From Bowmanella denitrificans (lineage in GTDB: Bacteria; Pseudomonadota; Gammaproteobacteria; Enterobacterales; Alteromonadaceae): a stretch of DNA of 64,000 nucleotides. The stretch is taken from NCBI RefSeq assembly GCF_039522935.1, contig NZ_BAAAEI010000008.1:1-64000 (forward strand), read 5' to 3'. The first letter of the stretch is position 1, and each line of letters begins with the position of its first letter. The position numbers and the translations under genes were made by a program. Of this stretch, positions 33,920 through 40,102 are shown piece by piece. The notes below the pieces were generated by a model. That model was not told the origin of the DNA. It saw only the letters and a list, made by a program, of their open reading frames with translations, and did not search any database.

Positions 33920-34777
33920 ATGCTAAACCTGCAACAAGAAATTGTACGTGCCGTTACAGCGGCTCTTAACGAAGATCTGGCTTATCAGGATGCGGATAAT
34001 GGAGATATCACCGCCGGGCTGATCCCTGCCTCGCAGCAAGCCAGTGGCCGGGTTATTTGCCGTGAGCCCTGTGTCGTGGCGGGTAAACCCTGGGTAGACG
34101 AGGTTTTCCATCAGTTAGGCGGGGAAGTCACAATACATTGGCATGTTAAGGACGGCGACCAGGTTGACGCAGATACTTGTCTATTCGAGCTGCAAGGCCC
34201 TGCCCGCGCCATTCTGACCGGTGAACGCAGTGCCCTGAACTTCCTGCAAACCCTATCGGCGACAGCGACGCAAACCGCCCACTATGCCGATGCCCTGAAG
34301 CATACCCAGACCCGTATTCTGGATACACGCAAGACGCTGCCGGGTTTGCGGGCGGCACAAAAATATGCGGTTGAATGCGGCGGCGGTAAAAATCATCGTA
34401 TCGGTTTATTCGATGCTTTTCTGATTAAAGAGAACCATATTCTGGCCTGCGGCTCTATTCAGCAGGCGGTGGCGACCGCGCGGCACCAGCATCCAGACAA
34501 GCCCGTAGAGGTGGAAGTGGAAAACCTGCAGGAACTGCAACAAGCGCTGGATGCAAGTGCCGATATTATTATGCTGGATAACTTCGATCTTGAATCTATA
34601 CGTAAAGCGGTCGTGTTGAATCAGGGCAAAGCAAAATTAGAAGTGTCGGGGAATGTCACGCTGGACAGACTGGCTGAACTGGCTGAAACCGGCGTGGACT
34701 ATATCTCCAGCGGGGCATTAACCAAAAACGTACAGGCCATTGACCTGTCTTTAAGGTTATTCGCTAACCAGGGGTAG
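33920..34777 (+). CDS. nadC: Nicotinate-nucleotide pyrophosphorylase (quinolinate phosphoribosyltransferase)
   Basis: NadC makes nicotinate mononucleotide from quinolinate and PRPP in de novo NAD synthesis. The 285 residues include the family signatures TRKTLPGLRAAQKYAVECGG, HRIGLFDAFLIKENH, EVEVENLQEL, IMLDNFD and the C-terminal ISSGALTKN. The placement between ampDE and the pilus genes is common in gammaproteobacteria. Confidence 0.96.
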   Translation: MLNLQQEIVRAVTAALNEDLAYQDADNGDITAGLIPASQQASGRVICREPCVVAGKPWVDEVFHQLGGEVTIHWHVKDGDQVDADTCLFELQGPARAILTGERSALNFLQTLSATATQTAHYADALKHTQTRILDTRKTLPGLRAAQKYAVECGGGKNHRIGLFDAFLIKENHILACGSIQQAVATARHQHPDKPVEVEVENLQELQQALDASADIIMLDNFDLESIRKAVVLNQGKAKLEVSGNVTLDRLAELAETGVDYISSGALTKNVQAIDLSLRLFANQG

Positions 34778-34836
34778 GCTGGCCTCTGTCATGGAATTGT
34801 CATCCAGGTTCAAGACTTGAGTATTAATGGCGATAC

Positions 34837-34864
34837 TTGTCCACTTATCAATCAGGCCTATACT
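34837..34864 (+). promoter_or_regulatory. Predicted sigma-70 promoter of pilA
   Basis: TTGTCC (34837-34842) and TATACT (34859-34864) are 16 bases apart, leaving a leader of about 90 bases. I did not find a good sigma-54 TGGCAC-N5-TTGC element, which drives pilin genes in some relatives. Confidence 0.45.
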
Positions 34865-34933
34865 GAAACTCGGAAACACAAGCCAGATTGCAGATTTCTG
34901 TGAATGGCGAACTTGTTTAGTCAGCAACGTTAA

Positions 34934-34948
34934 GCATTCCGGGAATGC
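34934..34948. promoter_or_regulatory. Perfect palindrome in the pilA leader
   Basis: GCATTCCGGGAATGC, a 7-bp stem around one base, ends 14 bases upstream of the pilA ATG and just before the ribosome binding site. It may be an operator or a translation-controlling hairpin. Confidence 0.4.
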
Positions 34949-34962
34949 ATTGGAGACAAACC

Positions 34963-35376
34963 ATGAAAGTACAGCAAACTAACCAAAAGGGTTTCACCCT
35001 GATTGAATTGATGATCGTAGTGGCCATTATCGGTATTTTGGCTGCTATCGCTCTGCCTGCTTATCAGAACTACACTGAGAAGGCGCGTTTTACTGAACTA
35101 ACCAATGCGTCAGCCGCGGCCAAAACTGCCGTTGAAGTATGTGCGCAAACTACCGGAGATATTGGTAACTGTGACGAAGGCACTAACGGTGTCCCAGCCA
35201 AGATTGATGCGGCAGCAGGTATTGTTGGTATCAGTGTGACAGACGGAGATATCACGATTTCTGCACCTACCGACGCAACGGGTTCATTGAGTGGAGCAAC
35301 CTTCAAACTGGATGGCACACTTAATAACGGTAAGGTTGAGTGGGACGCTACCTGTACTCCTGCCACTATGTGCTAA
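34963..35376 (+). CDS. pilA: Type IV major pilin, PilA family
   Basis: The 137-residue prepilin has a class IVa leader of ten residues ending in Gly10, cleavage before Phe11 (KG/FTLIELMIVVAIIGILAA), and Glu at mature position 5, so PilD should process and methylate it. The long hydrophobic helix is followed by a globular part with four cysteines: EVC, GNC and the C-terminal pair CTPATMC that would form the D-loop disulfide. The ATG at 34963 follows TGGAGA. A terminator separates it from pilC; no pilB is present between them. Confidence 0.93.
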   Translation: MKVQQTNQKGFTLIELMIVVAIIGILAAIALPAYQNYTEKARFTELTNASAAAKTAVEVCAQTTGDIGNCDEGTNGVPAKIDAAAGIVGISVTDGDITISAPTDATGSLSGATFKLDGTLNNGKVEWDATCTPATMC

Positions 35377-35396
35377 GTTTGAGACTTAATAGTTAA

Positions 35397-35427
35397 ACAA
35401 AAGCCCAGTCCTAAACTGGGCTTTTTT
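35397..35427 (+). terminator. Terminator of pilA
   Basis: Stem AGCCCAGT/ACTGGGCT with a five-base loop and a run of T. It should set a high pilA to pilC transcript ratio. Confidence 0.9.
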
Positions 35428-35454
35428 AATTTAGGGTTGTTAGGTAATTTTATC

Positions 35455-36672
35455 ATGGCACGAGAAAAGACACTTGATACCTTTGTATGGCAAGGAAAAA
35501 ACAGAAAAGGCCAGCAAATAAAAGGAGAGATAACGGCGGCTTCTATTACGGAAGCTAGAAATTTGCTCAGACGTCAGGGTGTTTCTGCGACACGAGTTAA
35601 GAAATTTGCCAAGCCACTATTTGGTAGAGGTTCGGAGAAAATAAATGCCGCAGACATCTGTGTTATATCAAGACAAATGGCCACCATGCTGAGTGCAGGT
35701 GTTACCCTAATTCAAACAATAGATATGATTGCCCAAGGTCATGCCAAGGCCAGTATGCGCAAAATGCTAACCGAAATAGGCAATGAAGTAAAAGCCGGTA
35801 ATCCGCTTTCCAGAGCACTGCGAAAACATCCAGACCATTTCGAAGATCTTTACTGCGACTTGGTGGAAACCGGTGAACAATCCGGGGCACTGGAAACCAT
35901 TTACGACCGCATAGCCACATACAAAGAAAAGGCCGAAGCGCTAAAATCCAAAATTAAAAAGGCCATGTTTTACCCAGTTGCAGTAATTGTTGTAGCTTTC
36001 ATCGTCACAACCATACTCTTAGTTTTTGTAGTACCGCAGTTTGAAGAAATATTTTCCAGTTTTGGTGCCGAGCTACCTGCATTTACGCAGTTTGTGCTGG
36101 GTATCTCCAGATTTGTACAGGATTTTGGCTTATATTTGGCCGCCGCAGGGTTTGTTGCCGCAGTGTTGTTTCAGCGTAGCTATAAAAAATCCAAGGATCT
36201 AAGAGATGCGTTGGACAAGAAAATTCTAAAGGTGCCAGTGATTGGCGAGATCCTTAAAAAAGCCTCCATCGCCCGTTTTACCCGCACTTTGGCTACAACA
36301 TTTGCCGCTGGGGTGCCTTTGATTGGTGCATTGGAATCCGCAGCAGGAGCGGCAGGCAATGCCGTGTTTCGTGATGCCATTCTCTATATCCGCAAGGAAG
36401 TGGCTGGTGGTATGCCAATGCATGTTGCAATGCGAGCTACCAATGTATTTCCGGATATGGTGACTCAAATGATTGCCATAGGTGAAGAGTCCGGTGCTGT
36501 GGATGAAATGCTCAGTAAAATTGCCACCATCTACGAGCGTGAAGTAGACGATATGGTAGACGGTCTGACCAGCCTGCTGGAACCTATGATTATGGCGGTA
36601 TTGGGCGTGGTCATTGGCGGCCTGATTGTGGCCATGTATCTGCCAATCTTCCAGATGGGTAATGTGGTGTGA
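35455..36672 (+). CDS. pilC: Type IV pilus inner-membrane platform protein PilC
   Basis: PilC is the polytopic platform on which the assembly ATPase acts. The 405 residues are standard length: N-terminal cytoplasmic part with WQGKNRKGQQIKGE, two type II secretion F domains (about 75-195 and 280-400, with GNPLSRALRKHPDHFEDLYCDLVETGEQSG and the matching IAIGEESGAVDEML) and three membrane helices. The ATG at 35455 is used because the family start is MAREKTLxTFxWQG. Its partner ATPase gene pilB, normally just upstream, is absent here. The stop codon lies inside the first unit of a tandem repeat array. Confidence 0.95.
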   Translation: MAREKTLDTFVWQGKNRKGQQIKGEITAASITEARNLLRRQGVSATRVKKFAKPLFGRGSEKINAADICVISRQMATMLSAGVTLIQTIDMIAQGHAKASMRKMLTEIGNEVKAGNPLSRALRKHPDHFEDLYCDLVETGEQSGALETIYDRIATYKEKAEALKSKIKKAMFYPVAVIVVAFIVTTILLVFVVPQFEEIFSSFGAELPAFTQFVLGISRFVQDFGLYLAAAGFVAAVLFQRSYKKSKDLRDALDKKILKVPVIGEILKKASIARFTRTLATTFAAGVPLIGALESAAGAAGNAVFRDAILYIRKEVAGGMPMHVAMRATNVFPDMVTQMIAIGEESGAVDEMLSKIATIYEREVDDMVDGLTSLLEPMIMAVLGVVIGGLIVAMYLPIFQMGNVV

Positions 36673-36766
36673 GGCGTGAGGCGTGAGGCGTGAGGCGTGA
36701 GGCGTGAGGCGTGAGGCGTGAGGCGTGAGGCGTGAGGCGTGAGGCGTGAGGCGTGAGGCGTGAGGC
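36669..36766 (+). repeat. Tandem heptamer array, 14 x GTGAGGC
   Basis: Fourteen perfect copies of GTGAGGC, 98 bases, with no interruption. The first copy includes the pilC stop codon. Perfect repetition indicates recent slippage-driven growth and likely strain-to-strain length variation. Confidence 0.98.
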
Positions 36767-36768
36767 AG

Positions 36769-36808
36769 AAGTCTGTTGACTTAACTTATATAAATCAACA
36801 GACTTTTG
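36769..36808 (+). terminator. Hairpin between the two heptamer arrays
   Basis: Eleven-base stem AAGTCTGTTGA/TCAACAGACTT with a 15-base AT-rich loop, followed by TTTT. It could terminate pilC transcription, which would then require a separate pilD promoter, or act as an mRNA hairpin. Confidence 0.55.
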
Positions 36809-36856
36809 CTGGTGGTGGAAAAGCCGCTGATATAAGCACTAAGTAGAAAACCAACC

Positions 36857-36905
36857 GACAACTGACAACTGACAACTGACAACTGACAACTGACAACTGA
36901 CAACT
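36857..36905 (+). repeat. Tandem heptamer array, 7 x GACAACT, abutting pilD
   Basis: Seven perfect copies of GACAACT, 49 bases, ending four bases before the pilD ATG. The array occupies the place where a ribosome binding site should be. Confidence 0.98.
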
Positions 36906-36909
36906 AATC

Positions 36910-37782
36910 ATGCCCGATATTTTTCTGTTACTGCAAAGCTCCCCAACCGCATTAATTATCTTTGTGCTGATTATCGGGTTGATGGTGGGCAGTTTTCTGA
37001 ATGTGGTGATCCATCGCCTGCCGATTATGCTGGAACGTAGCTGGCAATATGAATACCAAAGCTATTTCCATCCGGAGCAGGCCCAGGCCACAGCGCCCTA
37101 TAATCTGGTCAAGCCCGACTCGCAGTGCCCTAAATGCGGGCATAAAATTCGCGCCTGGGAAAATATCCCGTTGCTAAGCTGGCTGCTATTACGGGGCAAG
37201 TGCAGTCAGTGTGGCACGCCCATCTCTGCCCGCTACCCCATGGTGGAACTGCTCACCGGCCTGTTGTCGGCCTGGATGGCCTGGCACTGGGGGTTTGGCT
37301 GGCCATTGTTAGCGGCTTTACTATTTACCTGGCTGTTGGTTGCAATGACCTTTATCGACCTGGATAAAATGCTGTTGCCAGATCAGCTTACCCTGCCGTT
37401 ATTATGGCTGGGACTGTTAGCCAGCACCCAGTCACTATTTGTGGGCCCGATGGATGCTATTATCGGTGCGGTGGCCGGTTACCTCAGTTTGTGGTCAGTG
37501 TATTGGGGCTTTAAGCTGCTAACCGGCAAGGAAGGCATGGGGCACGGGGATTTTAAGCTGCTGGCTGCCCTGGGGGCCTGGTTGGGCTGGCAGTATCTAC
37601 CAATGGTAATTCTGGCGTCGTCTTTTGTTGGGGCCATTATCGGCATCCTGGTGCTAAGTATCCAAGGTAAGGACAAGGGTCAGGCTATTCCATTTGGTCC
37701 ATACCTGGCCATTGCCGGCTTGTTAACCCTTTTATATGGTGAACCTATTGCCGACATCTATTGGCAGTGGATTTTGTCATGA
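36910..37782 (+). CDS. pilD: Prepilin leader peptidase and N-methyltransferase PilD
   Basis: PilD cleaves type IV prepilin and type II secretion pseudopilin leaders and methylates the new N-terminus. The 290 residues contain the bifunctional-form zinc site (CPKC at 73-76 and CSQC at 98-101), the two catalytic aspartates (Asp150 in FIDLD and Asp214 in GMGHGDFK, the GxGD motif) and about eight membrane helices. The start MPDIF fits the family, yet no Shine-Dalgarno sequence is visible: the upstream bases are a heptamer array. The stop overlaps the coaE start (ATGA). Confidence 0.95.
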   Translation: MPDIFLLLQSSPTALIIFVLIIGLMVGSFLNVVIHRLPIMLERSWQYEYQSYFHPEQAQATAPYNLVKPDSQCPKCGHKIRAWENIPLLSWLLLRGKCSQCGTPISARYPMVELLTGLLSAWMAWHWGFGWPLLAALLFTWLLVAMTFIDLDKMLLPDQLTLPLLWLGLLASTQSLFVGPMDAIIGAVAGYLSLWSVYWGFKLLTGKEGMGHGDFKLLAALGAWLGWQYLPMVILASSFVGAIIGILVLSIQGKDKGQAIPFGPYLAIAGLLTLLYGEPIADIYWQWILS

Positions 37783-38399
37783 CCAGACAGCGCCCTATGA
37801 TAATTGGGCTGACTGGCGGTATAGGCAGCGGCAAAAGCAAAGTCTCGGATCTGTTCGCCGCTAAAGGTATTGAGATCATAGACGCGGATATCCTGGCCAG
37901 GGAAGTGGTTGAACCCGGCGCACCGGCGCTGGCTAAAATTGCACAGCACTTTGGCAAAGATATGCTTCAAGCCGACGGTCAGTTAAACAGAAAGGCGTTG
38001 CGCGAGCGTATCTTTTCCCATCCTCAAGATAAAACCTGGCTCAACGAATTACTGCATCCCCTGATCAGACAATTAATGCAAGAGCGCACGGCGGCAGCAC
38101 GTTCCCCATACTGTATCCTGGCCATACCACTTCTGGTGGAGAACCAACTGCAAAGTCTGGTGGATAGAATTCTGGTGGTGGATGTGGAGGAATCGGTGCA
38201 ACGTACCAGGGTTATCAGCAGAGACAATGTCAGTGCTGATCAAGTAGATGCGATACTGGCTTCGCAGGCAAGCCGCAGCCAACGTCTGGCTGCTGCCGAT
38301 GACATTATCGATAACAACGGCACGATAAATAACCTGATAGAGCAGGTAGACAAGCTCCACGCCTATTACCTCAGCCGGATTACCAAGCTAAAAGCTTGA
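37779..38399 (+). CDS. coaE: Dephospho-CoA kinase
   Basis: Last enzyme of coenzyme A synthesis, phosphorylating the ribose 3'-hydroxyl of dephospho-CoA. The 206 residues carry the P-loop GLTGGIGSGKS, the IIDADILAREVVEPG segment and the lid region QASRSQRLAAADDIIDNNG. The ATG at 37779 overlaps the pilD stop; an alternative ATG six codons later is possible. Confidence 0.95.
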   Translation: MTRQRPMIIGLTGGIGSGKSKVSDLFAAKGIEIIDADILAREVVEPGAPALAKIAQHFGKDMLQADGQLNRKALRERIFSHPQDKTWLNELLHPLIRQLMQERTAAARSPYCILAIPLLVENQLQSLVDRILVVDVEESVQRTRVISRDNVSADQVDAILASQASRSQRLAAADDIIDNNGTINNLIEQVDKLHAYYLSRITKLKA

Positions 38400-38504
38400 A
38401 ATAAATCGGCATTTACGTTGTAGTGCTAGTATTATGCTCAGGTCTGTGATTTTGTCATAGGCAATTGAGGTGAGACAGGCAGGTCAATACGACGAGGTAA
38501 GGCA

Positions 38505-39257
38505 ATGAACCAGGCAGTGTATGAATTTCCGCTCAATGAAAAGGTGCGCACCTATTTGCGCCTGGAGCAGTTATTCAAACAGCTTGGCCAGAGCATCAGT
38601 GCCACGGAAGACTGGCAGTATGTGCGTTTTATCGAGTCTTTGTTTACCCTGCTGGACCTGTCAGAACGGGTGGATGTGCGTACCGATCTGTTAAAAGACG
38701 TGGAGCTGCATGAAAAAAATCTGCAGTTTTGGGCCCAGCACCCCAACATTGATCTGGATGCCCTGCGTCAGGCTCAGCAAAAGGTCTTGGCACTGCGTGA
38801 TGAACTGAAAAATGCCAGAAAATTTGGTTCAGCACTGCGTGAAGAAAAATTTCTGATGTCCATCCGCCAGCGCTTCAGTATCCCCGGCGGCACTTGTAGC
38901 TTTGATTTGCCGAACCTGCATTATTGGTTACGCCAGGACAACGACATTAAACTTCAGGCCCTCAAAGGCTGGTTCAGTGAATTTGCGCTGATGCAAAATG
39001 CCATAGATATGACCCTGACCTTTTTACGTGAACGCGGCCGCTTTGAAGCCATCAACGCGGAGAAAGGCTTCTATCAGGGTGTGGCCGACGACAAAAATGA
39101 AGTGATCCGGGTATACTGCCGCACCGATCAGGGTTATTTCCCGACCCTGAGTGGCAACAAATACCGCTATGCCATCCGCTTTATGATGTTTAACCCCGAA
39201 GAGGCAGGCCAGGTCGCCATGGAAAGTATGGTGCAGTTTAAGCTGGCCTGCTGTTAG
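38505..39257 (+). CDS. zapD: Cell division protein ZapD
   Basis: ZapD binds the C-terminal tail of FtsZ and bundles filaments at the Z-ring. The 250 residues match the family in length and in conserved blocks: YEFPLNEKVRTYLRLEQLF at the start, a helical N-terminal domain, then SIPGGTCSFDLPNLHYWL and the C-terminal RFMMFNPEEAGQ. Upstream is a normal gap after coaE. Confidence 0.95.
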   Translation: MNQAVYEFPLNEKVRTYLRLEQLFKQLGQSISATEDWQYVRFIESLFTLLDLSERVDVRTDLLKDVELHEKNLQFWAQHPNIDLDALRQAQQKVLALRDELKNARKFGSALREEKFLMSIRQRFSIPGGTCSFDLPNLHYWLRQDNDIKLQALKGWFSEFALMQNAIDMTLTFLRERGRFEAINAEKGFYQGVADDKNEVIRVYCRTDQGYFPTLSGNKYRYAIRFMMFNPEEAGQVAMESMVQFKLACC

Positions 39258-39260
39258 GTA

Positions 39261-39347
39261 GGTCGGGATTTATCCCGACAAACAATCAGATTGCTTGAGT
39301 CCCCTTCTCAGAAACAGCTATGTTAATTGTCGGGATAAATCCCGACC
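39261..39347. repeat. Pair of inverted REP-like palindromes between zapD and yacG
   Basis: GGTCGGGATTTATCCCGACA (39261-39280) and its exact reverse complement (39328-39347) flank 47 bases. Each arm is itself nearly palindromic (TCGGGA..TCCCGA). A pair of opposed REP units is the structure of a REPIN-type element. No RAYT transposase gene is in the window. Confidence 0.8.
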
Positions 39348-39373
39348 CACAAGACAAAAAGGCCAAGTTTGCT

Positions 39374-39601
39374 ATGAAAGTTACCTGCCCTACCTGCCAG
39401 ACCGAACTGGAATGGGGTCCCCAAAGCCCTTACCGCCCCTTCTGCTCAAAACGCTGTCAGTTAATTGATTTAGGCGAATGGGCCGAGGAACAAAAGACTA
39501 TCCCCTGCGGCCCCAGCAACGATGCCGAAACTCAGTTACCGGATATTGAAGATATTGAGGCCATGCTGGCCCAACAGGGCGATGAATTTTTTAAGCAATA
39601 A
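39374..39601 (+). CDS. yacG: DNA gyrase inhibitor YacG
   Basis: Small zinc protein reported to bind GyrB and inhibit gyrase. The 75 residues have the Cys4 zinc site CPTC (5, 8) and FCSKRC (24, 28), then IDLGEWAEEQKTIP, followed by an acidic tail. The ATG at 39374 puts the first zinc pair at the N-terminus as in the family; an upstream start would run through the REP-like repeat. Confidence 0.93.
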   Translation: MKVTCPTCQTELEWGPQSPYRPFCSKRCQLIDLGEWAEEQKTIPCGPSNDAETQLPDIEDIEAMLAQQGDEFFKQ

Positions 39602-39602
39602 T

Positions 39603-39626
39603 AGAGCGTGTTAAAGCGCTCTTTTC
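39603..39626 (+). terminator. Terminator of yacG
   Basis: Stem AGAGCG/CGCTCT with an eight-base loop and a TTTT tail, directly after the yacG stop and before convergent mutT. Confidence 0.65.
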
Positions 39627-39632
39627 CCCTGC

Positions 39633-40028
39633 CTACTGACGACTTATTTCTGCCAACTTACTAAGAATAGGCATATTAGCCTCAGGAAACTGGTAAGTGT
39701 CCAATTCCGACACATCCACCCAACGACCTTGCTGCCCCTCACGGCCATGGGGTTCGCCGCGAAAGTCGCTGACCAGGTGGATATCCAGTTTCACCTGTTT
39801 GTCGCCATAGTCATGCTCTATCAGCATAAAGGGTTGTGAGCTGCTCACTTCAATGCCCACCTCTTCCTGCAACTCGCGGATAAGCGCCTGGGTCACAGTT
39901 TCACCGGCTTCGACTTTACCCCCTGGAAATTCCCATTTGCCGCCCTGGTGCAGGCTTGGGTCGCGCAGGGTAATAAACACCTGTTGTTGACGCAGGATCA
40001 CACCCACCGCCACTTGGACCACTTTCAT
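39633..40028 (-). CDS. mutT: 8-oxo-dGTP diphosphatase MutT
   Basis: Hydrolyses 8-oxo-dGTP and so prevents A:T to C:G transversions. The 131 residues contain the full Nudix box starting GGKVEAGETVTQALIRELQE (37-56) and continuing EVGIEV, in the context KWEFPGGK. The ATG at 40028 has GGAGAA eight bases upstream. It follows secA on the same strand with a hairpin between them. Confidence 0.93.
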   Translation of the reverse strand: MKVVQVAVGVILRQQQVFITLRDPSLHQGGKWEFPGGKVEAGETVTQALIRELQEEVGIEVSSSQPFMLIEHDYGDKQVKLDIHLVSDFRGEPHGREGQQGRWVDVSELDTYQFPEANMPILSKLAEISRQ

Positions 40029-40047
40029 ATTCAATTCTCCAAAGACA

Positions 40048-40069
40048 AAGGCCGGGATATCCCGGCCTT
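40048..40069 (-). terminator. Hairpin between secA and mutT
   Basis: Stem AGGCCGGGA/TCCCGGCCT, nearly perfect palindrome with a T-containing tail (TTTGTCTTT) on the minus strand. Likely a secA terminator or attenuator ahead of mutT. Confidence 0.6.
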
Positions 40070-40102
40070 ATTTATGCGTTAGCGCTTGGCAAACCAGTAA
40101 GC

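Noticed and set aside
34778..34962. Sigma-54 promoter for pilA
   Set aside because: Candidates TGGCGATACTTG and TGGCGAACTTGT lack the correct spacing between the TGG and TTGC elements; a sigma-70 pair fits better.
36669..36905. CRISPR-like array
   Set aside because: The seven-base units are contiguous without spacers, so these are simple tandem repeats.
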